Assembly (NCBI RefSeq): GCF_002090155.1
Contig: NZ_BBRM01000008.1
Span: 62,001 to 126,000 of the forward strand
Origin: Demequina sp. NBRC 110056
GTDB taxonomy: Bacteria > Actinomycetota > Actinomycetes > Actinomycetales > Demequinaceae
DNA: 64,000 nt
Direction of reading: 5' to 3'
Shown here: piece by piece, positions 14,929 to 23,537 of the stretch
How the letters are laid out: every line of letters starts with the position of its first letter
Position numbering within the stretch: the first letter of the stretch is position 1
Notes under the pieces: model-generated
The model's database searches: none
What the model was told of the DNA's origin: nothing
What the model saw: only the letters and a program-made list of their open reading frames with translations
Program-made: the position numbers and the translations under genes

Positions 14929-16212
14929 TCAGACCCGCGCGAGCGAGTCGATGTCCTCCTCGAACTCCGCGACCATCTCCGGCGGCACCGTGGCGCGAGT
15001 CGCCGCGATGCCACGCAGGTAGTCGTCGGTGCCGGGGCCCGCCGAGCCGTCGATCGCCCCGCCGCCCACGGCAACCTCGAGCGCCCCCTGCGAGGCACGC
15101 CGGGCGGCGAACTCGATGTCCGCCGGCGTGAACCCGGCGGACGCCGTCACCAGCGCGCCGAGGTCGACCCGGCCGCGCGAGGTCGCCGGCAGGTAGCGCT
15201 CCCAGATCGCCTCGCGCGCCTCCTCGTCGGGTAGGCCGATGGGGATGACGTAGTCGAAGCGCCCGTGCCTCAGGAACGCGCTGTCGAGCGAGCGGATGAA
15301 GTTCGTGGCGCAGACGAGAAGGCGATCCGGGCGCTCGCGGAAGGCCGGGATGATCTTGAGCAGCTCGTTGGTGACGCCCTGCAGCGGCGACGGAGGATCC
15401 CCCCGGCGATGGGACGCGATCTCCTCGACCTCGTCGATCAGCACCACCGCATGCTCGAGCTCGCCGATGCGCCGGAACGTCTCGCGCAGCGCGCCCGCGA
15501 GCCCGGCGGGGTCGGCGGCCAGTCGCGACGGGAACACCTCCACGAACGACCATTCGAGTCGGGAGGCGATGGCCTTCGCGAACGTCGTCTTCCCCGTCCC
15601 GGGCGGGCCGAACAGCACGACCGCGCGGGGAGGGGCGACGCCGAACTGGGTCGCGAGGTCGGGGCGCGCAAGCGGCAGCACTAGGCGCTGCTCGAGCAGC
15701 TCCTTCTCGCGCCGCATCCCGCCGACCGCATCCCACAGGTGGGGAGGCATGCTACGGCCCCCGAGCTCCGCGAGGTGGCTGGCCTCCTCGCGCTGCACCG
15801 GCACGTGCCGCTCGAAGTAGCGGAACGCCTTCTTCTCCGCGAAGCCGGCGTGGCGGAACGCGTCGACGCGCGTCTCGTCGGCCGGGACCAGGGCTGACAG
15901 CGTGGTTGGGTCGTGGCCGCGCATGCGGAGCTCCAGCTCCCGCAGCATCGCGGAGCCGATGCCCCGGCCGCGCCACGCCTCGTCGATGCCGTGGAAGACG
16001 ATCCACGCCTGGTTGTGGGCCTCGCGGCTGACCGCGGCGCCCACCACCTGGTCGCCCGCGACCGCGACCACGGCGATGTCCTCGCGGCACGAGGACAGCA
16101 CCTCGGCGAGCGGGTAGGCGGGCTCCACGCCGGCCTGGCGGGAGTGCTCCCAGAGGCGCAGCACGCCGTCCAAGTCGTCGTTGCGCGCATCGCGGATATG
16201 CCACGGGGCCAT
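14929..16212 (-). CDS. GNAT acetyltransferase fused to an AAA+ ATPase
   Basis: A 427-residue fusion. Residues 1-135 form a GNAT domain (IRDARNDDLDGVLRLWEHS, then the acetyl-CoA loop RGRGIGSAM at 81-89). A linker leads to an AAA+ domain: Walker A GPPGTGKT (202-209), Walker B VVLIDE (256-261), sensor-1 CATN (301-304) and the arginine-finger region FLRHGRFD (314-320), with lid helices to the C-terminus. The AAA part resembles the Cdc48/FtsH group. Acetyltransferase and unfoldase-type ATPase activities are inferred from motifs; no partner protein is visible. It is transcribed toward a strong bidirectional terminator. Confidence 0.85.
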   Translation of the reverse strand: MAPWHIRDARNDDLDGVLRLWEHSRQAGVEPAYPLAEVLSSCREDIAVVAVAGDQVVGAAVSREAHNQAWIVFHGIDEAWRGRGIGSAMLRELELRMRGHDPTTLSALVPADETRVDAFRHAGFAEKKAFRYFERHVPVQREEASHLAELGGRSMPPHLWDAVGGMRREKELLEQRLVLPLARPDLATQFGVAPPRAVVLFGPPGTGKTTFAKAIASRLEWSFVEVFPSRLAADPAGLAGALRETFRRIGELEHAVVLIDEVEEIASHRRGDPPSPLQGVTNELLKIIPAFRERPDRLLVCATNFIRSLDSAFLRHGRFDYVIPIGLPDEEAREAIWERYLPATSRGRVDLGALVTASAGFTPADIEFAARRASQGALEVAVGGGAIDGSAGPGTDDYLRGIAATRATVPPEMVAEFEEDIDSLARV

Positions 16213-16254
16213 GTCGCCTCCTCCGTCGGGGGTGGGGGGAATGTAACCGCCGCG

Positions 16255-16269
16255 TGGTCACCGTGACCA
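16255..16269. promoter_or_regulatory. Palindrome TGGTCAC-C-GTGACCA
   Basis: Perfect 7-nt arms around one base, 43 nt upstream of the GNAT-AAA start and 18 nt after the LysR stop. It could be an operator for the fusion gene or part of a weak terminator. GTAAC and GTTAC also flank it at 16243 and 16286. Confidence 0.4.
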
Positions 16270-16286
16270 GAGGTTTGGCGTGATCG

Positions 16287-17186
16287 TTACCTGCCCTTGA
16301 CGCTGCCGGTGCCGCCGGGGGCGAGCAGCTCCGCGAACGCCGTGGCCGCCGGCGTGGCCTCGCGGGGCAGCGCGAGGAAGACCTCCCGGAAGCTGGTGGG
16401 TGCGGTGGCGACGGTGACGATCCCCGCGACCTCGGGGGAGGCGGCGAGCGCCATGCGCGGCAGGATCGCCACGCCGAGCCGCTCCGCGACCAGACGCTGG
16501 ACGGTGACGTAGTCCTCGGTCTGGAAGGCGATCTGCGGCTCGAACCCGCCCGCGTGCGCGAGCGCCTGGAGGTGGGCACGGCAGCGCTGGCACCCGGAGA
16601 TCCAGGTCTCCTCGGCGAGCGCCGCGATGTCGACCGTCTCGCGCCGCGCGAGCGGGTGCGTGGCGGGCAGCACGGCGAGGTACTCGTCGTGGTCGAGCCA
16701 TCGGATGGGCAGGTGCGCGGGCGGCGGGGTCACGTCGTCGGCGAACCCGATCACCAGGTCCACCTCGCCCGCCTCGAGCAGCGCCAGCGCGTCGTCGGTC
16801 TCCGTCTCGACGAGGCCCGCCTCGATCCCCGGGTAGCGTCGCGCGAACTGCGCGAGCGGTGCGGGCAGCGTGACGGCGCAGAACGAGGTGAACGACGCGA
16901 TCCGCAAGCGGCCCGTGCCCAGGTCGGCATGAGCTTGGAGCGCACGCTCCGCGCTCGCGAGCGACGTGGCGATGGCCTCCGCGTGCTCGAGCAGCGCCTC
17001 ACCGGCGGGTGTGAGCCGGGTGACGCGACCGTGGCGGGCGGTCAGCGGCACCCCGGCGCGCCGCTCGAGTGCGCCCAGGTGGTGGGCGACGGTCGGCTCG
17101 GCGAGGCCCAGGGCGCGGGCGGCGCCTGCCTTCGAGCCCGCGCGGGCGACCTCGCGCAGGATGAGGAGTCGTTCGACGTCGATCAT
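16287..17186 (-). CDS. LysR-family transcriptional regulator
   Basis: A 299-residue LysR regulator. The N-terminal winged helix (MIDVERLLILREVARAGSKAG, LGLAEPTVAHHLGALERRAG) is followed by a substrate-binding domain from about residue 90 (GRLRIASFTSFCAVTLPAPL, LVIGFADDV, GCQRCRAH). The CQRC pair could give thiol sensing, though this is speculation. The ATG at 17186 directly abuts a perfect palindrome (17188-17210), suggesting autorepression. It is divergent from a class V aminotransferase, the likely target. Confidence 0.9.
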   Translation of the reverse strand: MIDVERLLILREVARAGSKAGAARALGLAEPTVAHHLGALERRAGVPLTARHGRVTRLTPAGEALLEHAEAIATSLASAERALQAHADLGTGRLRIASFTSFCAVTLPAPLAQFARRYPGIEAGLVETETDDALALLEAGEVDLVIGFADDVTPPPAHLPIRWLDHDEYLAVLPATHPLARRETVDIAALAEETWISGCQRCRAHLQALAHAGGFEPQIAFQTEDYVTVQRLVAERLGVAILPRMALAASPEVAGIVTVATAPTSFREVFLALPREATPAATAFAELLAPGGTGSVKGR

Positions 17187-17187
17187 G

Positions 17188-17210
17188 ACACCTCGATGAT
17201 ATCGAGGTGT
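17188..17210. promoter_or_regulatory. Perfect operator palindrome in the lysR/aminotransferase divergent region
   Basis: Arms ACACCTCGAT and ATCGAGGTGT lie 3 nt apart and are extended by TG/CA-like flanks. The T-N11-A core expected of LysR boxes fits. It lies 1 nt upstream of the lysR ATG and about 55 nt before the divergent start, placed to control both genes. Confidence 0.7.
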
Positions 17211-17264
17211 TGACCATAGAAGGGAGATCTTGTCGTTGTTCAACCGCGCCCCGACGATGGAGGC

Positions 17265-18305
17265 ATGCTCGACCCCCGGATCGCCAGCGCCTTCGACGTG
17301 CCGCGCGGCTACCTCGACACCGCCGCGTACGGGTTGCCGTCACGGGCATCCGCCGCCGCCCTGCGCGCCGCCGCCGACGACTGGGCGGGCGCGACGCTCG
17401 ACCCCGCCGCGATGGATCCCGTCGTCGACCGGATCCGCGCCGCCTATGGCGCGATGATCGGTCTCGGCGCCGCGGACGTCACCATCGCGGGATCCGTGTC
17501 CCAGATCGTCGGCCTGGTGGCCGCGTCGCTGCCGCCAGGCGCCCGGGTGCTCGTCGCCGAGGGGGACTTCAGCTCGGTGCCCTGGCCGTTCCAGGCGGAC
17601 CCGCGGCTCGAGGTGCGCGCCGTGCCGCTGGACTCCCTCATCGACGAGGTACGTCCGGGCGTCGACCTCGTGGCGGTCAGCGCGGTCCAGTCGCGCGACG
17701 GCCGCGTCCTCGACCTGGACGCGCTCGCGGACGCGGCGCACGCGGCGGGCGCCCGCACGCTCGTCGACGCGACGCAGGCGCTGCCGTGGCTCCCCATCGA
17801 TGCGCGCAGGCTCGACGTCGTCGTCGCGGCCGGCTACAAGTGGCTCACCACGCCGCGTGGCATCGCCGTGGCCGGCGTGCGCGATGCCGGACGGTGGCTG
17901 CGGCCTGCCTACGCGAGCTGGTACGGCGCCGATGCGCCCTGGGACAACCTCTACGGCTCGGCTCCCGCGCTCAGCGGTACCGCTCGGCGCCTCGACTGCT
18001 CGCCACCGTGGCAGCTGCTCGAGTCCGCCGCGCTCGCCCTCGAGCTGCACGCGCGCACCGACGCCCGTGCCGCGTTCGCGCACACCACGGCGCTCGCGGA
18101 CGAGCTGCGTCGCGCGGTCGGCCTGCGCAGCGCGGGCAGCGCGATCGTCTCGCTCGAGGCCGATGCGCGCGCGGTCGCCGCCGCCGGCGTACGCGCCTCG
18201 GCCCGCGCGGGCCGCGTGCGACTCAGCTTCCACGTCTACAACGGCGCGCGCGACCTCGCGCTCGCGGTGGATGCCGTCAGGGCAGGCCTTCCCGTCGCCG
18301 CGTGA
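17265..18305 (+). CDS. Class V PLP-dependent aminotransferase-like enzyme
   Basis: A 346-residue fold-type I PLP enzyme. It has the N-terminal YLDTAAYGLPS pattern, a cofactor Asp region (RTLVDATQALPWLPIDARRLD), and the Schiff-base lysine in AAGYKWLTTPRGIAVAGV near residue 190. The C-terminal domain ends VRLSFHVYNGARDL, as in class V aminotransferases and cysteine-desulfurase relatives. The substrate cannot be inferred. It is divergent from a LysR regulator across a palindrome, so probably inducible by its substrate. The ATG at 17265 is used. Confidence 0.85.
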   Translation: MLDPRIASAFDVPRGYLDTAAYGLPSRASAAALRAAADDWAGATLDPAAMDPVVDRIRAAYGAMIGLGAADVTIAGSVSQIVGLVAASLPPGARVLVAEGDFSSVPWPFQADPRLEVRAVPLDSLIDEVRPGVDLVAVSAVQSRDGRVLDLDALADAAHAAGARTLVDATQALPWLPIDARRLDVVVAAGYKWLTTPRGIAVAGVRDAGRWLRPAYASWYGADAPWDNLYGSAPALSGTARRLDCSPPWQLLESAALALELHARTDARAAFAHTTALADELRRAVGLRSAGSAIVSLEADARAVAAAGVRASARAGRVRLSFHVYNGARDLALAVDAVRAGLPVAA

Positions 18306-18363
18306 CGGTCGAGCGGGTAGCGTCGAGAGCCGAACGCCCGCACCGCCGTCGCAAGGAGCGCCC

Positions 18364-18939
18364 ATGGCCACGATCGTCCTGCTGCACTCCGCCTTGGGTC
18401 TCACGAGCCACGTCCATGCCTGGGCCGACGCGCTGCGCGAGGACGGGCACGTGGTCGAGACCCCTGACATGTTCGGCGGCGAGACCTTCCACGATCTCGA
18501 CACCGCGGTGGCGTTCGCCGACGGCCAGGGTGGTCCTCCCGCGTTCGTCCACGCGGTCGCCTCCCAGATCCGCGACATGGACGGGCCGGTGGTCTATGCC
18601 GGGTTCTCCTTCGGAGCGTGCGTCGCGCAGCTCCTGGCGCTGCACCGGGACGATGCGGCCGCGGCGGTGCTCGTCAGCGGGCTCATCACGCCCGAGTGGA
18701 TCGACGGGCCCGCCTGGCCGACCGGCGTCCCGGGGCAGCTGCACCGCACCACGGGCGACGAGTGGTGCACCGCCGACGAGGCGGCGGCTCTCGTCGCGGT
18801 CTCGGACGGCGCGCTCGAGGACGTTACCTACGACGGCGACGCCCATCTGTTCGCGTTCGAGGGCTGGCACGAGTACGACGCCGAGGCGTCGCATCGGCTC
18901 TACGAGAGGATGACGGACTTCCTCGCCTCCCTCGACTGA
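18364..18939 (+). CDS. Dienelactone hydrolase-family alpha/beta hydrolase
   Basis: A 191-residue alpha/beta hydrolase of the DLH type: MATIVLLHSALGLTSHVHAWAD (oxyanion strand), nucleophile elbow VVYAGFSFGACVAQ (Gly-x-Ser-x-Gly), and the catalytic His in YDGDAHLFAFEGW. DLH enzymes normally have Cys at the nucleophile position, whereas here it is Ser. The gene follows the aminotransferase by 58 nt in the same direction and may share its transcript. The substrate is unknown. Confidence 0.8.
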   Translation: MATIVLLHSALGLTSHVHAWADALREDGHVVETPDMFGGETFHDLDTAVAFADGQGGPPAFVHAVASQIRDMDGPVVYAGFSFGACVAQLLALHRDDAAAAVLVSGLITPEWIDGPAWPTGVPGQLHRTTGDEWCTADEAAALVAVSDGALEDVTYDGDAHLFAFEGWHEYDAEASHRLYERMTDFLASLD

Positions 18940-19009
18940 GGCGACCACGACCGCACCCACGGCTGTGTCCGAAACCCGCTAGCGCATCGGCGCCGCGGAG
19001 GGCACGCTG

Positions 19010-20515
19010 GTGCACATGAGCCCCGTTGCCCTCGACTTCGACGCCTGCTACGCAGCCGTCGCCGGCCGCGACCGCCGCTTCGACGGCCAGTTCGTCACGG
19101 CCGTGCGATCGACGGGGATCTACTGCCGTCCCAGCTGCCCCGCGCTCACGCCCAAGGCCGCCAACTGCACGTTCTACCCGACGTCCGCGGCCGCCCACCT
19201 CGCCGGCTATCGTGCGTGCAAGCGCTGCCTGCCGGAGGCCGTGCCCGGCTCGCCGGCGTGGAACCTTCGCGAGGACGTCGCGGCGCGCGCCATGCGGCTC
19301 ATCGGCGCCGGGACCGTCGACCGCGAGGGCGTGCCAGGGCTCGCGCGGCGGCTCGGCTACTCCGAGCGCCAGCTGGGCCGCATCCTCGTCGACGAGCTCG
19401 GCGCGGGCGCGCTCGCTCTCGCCCGCGCCCAGCGCGCGCAGACTGCGCGTCACCTGCTGGTGTCGACCACGATGCCGGCCTCCGACGTCGCGTTCGCCGC
19501 GGGCTTCTCGAGCATCCGTCAGTTCAACGACACCATCGCGGAGGTGTTCGCGATGACCCCGACCGCGCTGCGGGCGTCGGGTGCGCCGCGGGGACGCGCC
19601 GCCTCACGTGGTCCGGCGTCGGAGCAGGCGGGCGCGATCGCCCTGCGCCTGCGCGCTCGCGAGCCCTTCGCGGGCGGCGAGATCGTGACGTGGCTCGCGG
19701 CTCGCGCGATCGGCGGCCTCGAGCGGGTGGACGCCAGCGCCTTCTCGCGCGCGATCGCTCTCAGCCACGGCATCGCCGCCGTCGCGCTCGAGCCAGCGGT
19801 CGACCACGTCGGGGTGAGCGCCCGCCTCACCCACCTCGACGACCTCCCCGAGCTGCTCGCGCGGCTGCGGCGGCTCTTCGACCTCGACGCGGACCCCATG
19901 ACCGTGGACGTCGCGCTCGCGATGGACCCGGCGCTCGCGCCGTCGGTCTCCGCCGCTCCCGGGCTGCGGGTCCCCGGCACCGTGGACCCGTTCGAGATGC
20001 TCGTGCGCGCGATCCTCGGGCAGCAGGTCACCGTGGCCAGCGCGCGCACCGCGGTCCAAGGGCTCGTCGACGAGCTCGGCGCACCGCTTCCCGAGGCCGC
20101 GCGGGGCACCGGAGTCGAGCGGGCGTTCCCCACCCCGACGGTCGTCGCGGAGAACGCCGAGCGCGTGGTGCGCGGGCCCGCGGGACGGCGCCGCGCTCTC
20201 GCCGCCGCCGCATCGGCCGTCGCGGAGGGCACCCTCGTGCTCGATGCCGGCCGGACGCTCGCGGACCTCACGCGCGACCTCGAGGCCATCCCCGGCATCG
20301 GCCCCTGGACCTCGCACTACGTGGCGCTGCGCGTCCTCGGCCGCCCCGACCTGCTGCTCACGGGCGACAGCGCGGTGCGCGCGGGCGCCGCGGCCCTCGG
20401 GCTGCCGTCCGCCCCGCGCGACCTCGCCGTCTATGCCGAGCGCCACCGACCGTGGCGCAGCTACCTGATGATGCACCTGTGGCGGGCCGCCGCGCCCGCG
20501 AGGAAGGAGCCGTGA
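19010..20515 (+). CDS. alkA: Ada/AlkA fusion: methyl-accepting regulator with 3-methyladenine glycosylase
   Basis: A 501-residue fusion. Residues 20-90 form the Ada zinc domain (STGIYCRPSCP with later YRACKRCLPE, four Cys, the first two in C-R-P-S-C). Residues 90-190 form an AraC helix-turn-helix (VPGLARRLGYSERQLGRIL, SDVAFAAGFSSIRQFNDTI). The C-terminal half is AlkA, with the HhH loop LEAIPGIGPWTSHYVALRVL and catalytic Asp in LLTGDSAV. It would sense methyl phosphotriesters and excise alkylated bases. The GTG at 19010 is favoured by GGAGGG 7 nt upstream. It is translationally coupled to ogt (TGATG). Confidence 0.92.
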   Translation: MHMSPVALDFDACYAAVAGRDRRFDGQFVTAVRSTGIYCRPSCPALTPKAANCTFYPTSAAAHLAGYRACKRCLPEAVPGSPAWNLREDVAARAMRLIGAGTVDREGVPGLARRLGYSERQLGRILVDELGAGALALARAQRAQTARHLLVSTTMPASDVAFAAGFSSIRQFNDTIAEVFAMTPTALRASGAPRGRAASRGPASEQAGAIALRLRAREPFAGGEIVTWLAARAIGGLERVDASAFSRAIALSHGIAAVALEPAVDHVGVSARLTHLDDLPELLARLRRLFDLDADPMTVDVALAMDPALAPSVSAAPGLRVPGTVDPFEMLVRAILGQQVTVASARTAVQGLVDELGAPLPEAARGTGVERAFPTPTVVAENAERVVRGPAGRRRALAAAASAVAEGTLVLDAGRTLADLTRDLEAIPGIGPWTSHYVALRVLGRPDLLLTGDSAVRAGAAALGLPSAPRDLAVYAERHRPWRSYLMMHLWRAAAPARKEP

Positions 20516-20988
20516 TGCTCACCCACCAGACCCTCGACACCCCCGACGGACCGTTCACCGTCGTCGAACGCGACGGCAACGTCGTCGCCGCAGCATGGTC
20601 GGCCGACCCCGCCGAGGTGGCGGCTCGAGCCGGGCTCGCCGGATCGGTCGACGGCACGGTCCAGGCCGCCGATGCGGTCGCTGCCTACTACGCGGGCGAC
20701 GCCTCCGCGCCGGGTCGCGTCCCCGTCGAGGCACGCGGCACCGCGTTCCGGGAGCGGGTCTGGGAGGCGCTGCGAGCGATCCCCGCCGGCGAGACCCGGA
20801 CGTACGGCGAGGTCGCGCAGGAGCTGGGCAGCCCGGGAGCGAGCCGCGCAGTCGGGGGCGCCTGCGGCGCGAACCCGATCGCACTGTTCGTGCCCTGCCA
20901 CCGGGTCCACGGGGCCTCAGGTGCGCTTACGGGCTTCGCGTGGGGGGTTGACGTCAAGCGGTCGCTGCTCGCACGCGAGTCAGCCTGA
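20515..20988 (+). CDS. ogt: Methylated-DNA-protein cysteine methyltransferase
   Basis: A 157-residue suicide repair protein. It has FRERVWEALRAIPAGETRTYGEVAQELGSPGASRAVGGACGANP as a helix-turn-helix with arginine finger, and the acceptor site PCHRV (IALFVPCHRVHGASG). It moves the methyl group of O6-methylguanine to its own Cys. AAGGAG precedes the ATG, which overlaps the TGA of the Ada-AlkA gene, so the two repair activities are made from one transcript. Confidence 0.94.
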   Translation: MLTHQTLDTPDGPFTVVERDGNVVAAAWSADPAEVAARAGLAGSVDGTVQAADAVAAYYAGDASAPGRVPVEARGTAFRERVWEALRAIPAGETRTYGEVAQELGSPGASRAVGGACGANPIALFVPCHRVHGASGALTGFAWGVDVKRSLLARESA

Positions 20989-21076
20989 CGAGCGTCATCT
21001 GACGAGGCTGGCTGTCGAGGGCGCCTGGCCGGCGGGGCATCGGCCCGCTCGCGTCGCCCGCGCCTAGCCTGGCGTC

Positions 21077-21451
21077 ATGAGGGTGGTGACGAGCAAGGCG
21101 GCGCGTGCTCGCTACGCACGGCGACGCGCGGCTCGCATGCGCCGGGCCGACAACGACCTCACCTCGGCCGAGTGGGCCGAGTTGCGCGACGCGTGGGGCG
21201 CGTGCGCCTACTGCGGCGGTGGCGAGGGCACGCTCCAGAAGGACTGCGTGCTCCCGCTGTCGCGCGGCGGCCGCTACACCGCCGACAACGTGGTGCCCGC
21301 GTGCCGCTCATGCAACGCGAGTAAGGGCAACACCGAGGTGACCCAGTGGCTGCGGCGCAAGCGCCTCGACGAGCGGGCGTTCCTCGAGCGCTGGGTGGAG
21401 CTGCGCCGCGCAGCGCTCGCCGCGCCCGACGGCTCCGCGCCCGAGGTGTGA
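21077..21451 (+). CDS. HNH endonuclease
   Basis: A 124-residue protein with a very basic N-terminus (ARARYARRRAARMRRAD) and an HNH domain: ACAYCGGG, LQKDCVLPLSRGGRYTADNVVPACRSCNASKGN. The usual first His of the motif is replaced here by LPLSRGG (the common form is D-H-V-V-P-L-S-R-G-G), so the catalytic His may be missing. Zn-binding CxxC pairs are intact. Activity is therefore uncertain. It lies next to alkylation-repair genes but is separately transcribed. Confidence 0.82.
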   Translation: MRVVTSKAARARYARRRAARMRRADNDLTSAEWAELRDAWGACAYCGGGEGTLQKDCVLPLSRGGRYTADNVVPACRSCNASKGNTEVTQWLRRKRLDERAFLERWVELRRAALAAPDGSAPEV

Positions 21452-21505
21452 GCGAGCCACCCGTCACCTAGGCTGGCGGGAGACCCCCACCCACAAGGAG
21501 ACGCC

Positions 21506-21898
21506 ATGACCCTGCCCCAGATCACCCGCGACGCCTCGGGCGCGCCCTCCGTCGACTTCGCCGGGGCGGAGCGCCCGGACGGTCTCGTCGCCGAGGTCCT
21601 CGAGGCCGGCGACGGCGCCGCGGTCGTCGAGGGCCAGCAGATCACCGTCCACTACACCGGTTGGCTGTGGGACGGCGCGAAGTTCGACTCGTCGTGGGAT
21701 CGCGGCGACACGATCACGTTCGGCATCGCGCGCGGCTCGCTCATCGAGGGCTGGGTCGACGGCCTCGTCGGGCAGCCGGTGGGCTCCAAGGTGCTGCTGG
21801 TCGTGCCGCCGGAGAAGGGCTACGGCCACCGCTCCATGGGCCCCATCCCGGGCGGCTCGACGCTGGTCTTCGCCGTCGACATCGTCGACGCGCGGTGA
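21506..21898 (+). CDS. FKBP-type peptidyl-prolyl cis-trans isomerase
   Basis: A 130-residue cytoplasmic FKBP: ITVHYTGWLWDGAKFDSSWDRGDTITF, SLIEGWVDGLVGQPVGSKVLLVVPPEKGYG, and the terminal STLVFAVDIVDA. All the drug-pocket aromatic and Asp positions of FK506-binding proteins are recognisable. AAGGAG lies 7 nt before the ATG. There is no signal peptide. It probably assists protein folding. Confidence 0.92.
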   Translation: MTLPQITRDASGAPSVDFAGAERPDGLVAEVLEAGDGAAVVEGQQITVHYTGWLWDGAKFDSSWDRGDTITFGIARGSLIEGWVDGLVGQPVGSKVLLVVPPEKGYGHRSMGPIPGGSTLVFAVDIVDAR

Positions 21899-21915
21899 TG
21901 CTCGGAGGCTGACCC

Positions 21916-22530
21916 GTGGGCGCCGCGGAGAAGGTCGACCTGAAGAAGGATCTGCCCTCCTACGCGGCGCGCGCGGGCCGGATCGACCTCGTCGACGTGC
22001 CCGCCCTGCGTTACCTCATGGTCGACGCCGAAGGGGCGCCCGAGGGGGCGTCGTTCATCAGCGCCGTGGAGACGCTCTACCCGGTCGCCTACGCGACCAA
22101 GTTCGCCTCGAAGGTCACGGCCGGCCGCGACTACGTGGTGCCGCCGCTCGAGGCGCTGTGGTGGGCGGACGACATGGACGCGTTCACCGTGCGCCGCGAC
22201 CGCTCGCAGTGGCGGTCGACCGTGATGATCGTGGTGCCCGAGTGGGTCGACGACACGCTCATCGAGGCCGGCATGGACAAGGCCGCGCGGAAGGTCGATG
22301 CGCCGTCGCTTGGCCGCGTGCGGGTGGAGACGCTCGTCGAGGGCCGCTGCGCGCAGACGCTGCATCTGGGACCCTTCGCTGACGAGGGACCGGTGATCGA
22401 GGCGATGCATGCGGCGATCGCCGACGCCGGGCTGTCGCTCGGGGGCCGGCACCACGAGATCTACCTGAGCGATCCGCGCCGCTCGGCGCCGGAGCGCCTG
22501 CGGACCATCCTGCGCCAGCCCGCTGTGTGA
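21916..22530 (+). CDS. GyrI-like small-molecule-binding domain protein
   Basis: A 204-residue protein starting (GTG)GAAEKVDLKKDLPSYAARAG. It shows the GyrI-like pattern RIDLVDVPALRYLMVDAEGAPEG, VVPPLEALWW, and the second half SLGRVRVETLVEGRCAQTLHLGPFADEGPVIE with HHEIYLSDPRR. This group belongs to the AraC/SbmC effector-binding fold and includes orphan domains that bind or hydrolyse small aromatic or cyclopropane compounds. It follows the FKBP gene by 17 nt and may be cotranscribed. Confidence 0.85.
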   Translation: MGAAEKVDLKKDLPSYAARAGRIDLVDVPALRYLMVDAEGAPEGASFISAVETLYPVAYATKFASKVTAGRDYVVPPLEALWWADDMDAFTVRRDRSQWRSTVMIVVPEWVDDTLIEAGMDKAARKVDAPSLGRVRVETLVEGRCAQTLHLGPFADEGPVIEAMHAAIADAGLSLGGRHHEIYLSDPRRSAPERLRTILRQPAV

Positions 22531-22623
22531 AGGACTGCGCCGTGTGCGCGGCCGCAGAGCGAGGGGCCAGTGCTGCAGGGGACAAAGTCGACCGGCGTGA
22601 GGACGGCCGTCAGCGCCCGGCTG

Positions 22624-23472
22624 TCAGCGTCCGAGCGCCTCGCCGAGCTCCTTCGAGCGCGCCGCCGCAGCCGCTGCGCCCGCGGCGATCGCGTCCGACA
22701 GCCCGGCTTCGCCGAAGGCCTCGAGCGCGGCGATGGTCGTGCCGCCGGGCGAGCTGACCCGCTGACGGAGCACGCTCGGGGTGTCTCCGGACTCCTGCAG
22801 GAGGCGTGCGGCGCCGATGAACGTCTGGGCGGCCAGCTGCGTCGCGAGCACGGGGTCGAGCCCCTGGCGCGCTCCGGCGTCGGCGAGCGCCTCGACCACG
22901 GCGTAGAAGTACGCCGGTCCCGAGCCCGACACCGCCGTCACGGCGTCCATCTGCGCCTCGTCATCGAGCGCGACCACCAGTCCGGTCGCGCGCAGGATCG
23001 CGCCCGCGAGGCCGAGGTGAGCGGGCGTCGCGTACGTCCCGGCGACGATGGCGGTCGCGCCCTGGGCCACGATCGCGGGGGTGTTGGGCATGCACCGCAC
23101 CACCGGCGCGCCCTCGGGAAGCCGCTCCTCGTAGAAGGAGGTCGACAGCCCGGCGGCGACGGTCAGCACGAGCGCGCCGTCGCGGTAGGTCGAGGCGATC
23201 GCCTCGAGCGCGTCCGCACCGTCCTGGGGCTTGACCGCGATGACGATCGCCTCGGCGCCGTCCACCGCGTCAGCGATGGACTCCGTGGCGGTCACCCCGT
23301 GGGTCTCGACGAGGGCGTCGCGGCGGCCGCCGTCGCGCTCCGCGACGACGATCTGATCGGCGGGCCAGCCGCCCACGCGCAGCGCGGTGATGATCGTGCC
23401 GCCCATCACGCCGCCGCCGATCACGGCGACACGGGGGGCGTCGGTTCCTGACTGCGTGGCGTCTTCGCTCAT
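22624..23472 (-). CDS. proC: Pyrroline-5-carboxylate reductase
   Basis: A 282-residue enzyme that makes the last step of proline synthesis. The Rossmann motif VAVIGGGVMGGTIITALR at the N-terminus binds NAD(P)H, VIAVKPQD follows, and the C-terminal domain has AVSGSGPAYFYAVVEALADAG and SPGGTTIAALEAF, the P5CR signature. The length is normal for the family. It stands alone, convergent with the GyrI-like gene. Confidence 0.95.
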   Translation of the reverse strand: MSEDATQSGTDAPRVAVIGGGVMGGTIITALRVGGWPADQIVVAERDGGRRDALVETHGVTATESIADAVDGAEAIVIAVKPQDGADALEAIASTYRDGALVLTVAAGLSTSFYEERLPEGAPVVRCMPNTPAIVAQGATAIVAGTYATPAHLGLAGAILRATGLVVALDDEAQMDAVTAVSGSGPAYFYAVVEALADAGARQGLDPVLATQLAAQTFIGAARLLQESGDTPSVLRQRVSSPGGTTIAALEAFGEAGLSDAIAAGAAAAAARSKELGEALGR

Positions 23473-23537
23473 GCCGCCAGGCTAGTACGTCACCGCGGAG
23501 CGCCGATGCGCGGGCCGGCTCGACGCCCGCGTCCGGC

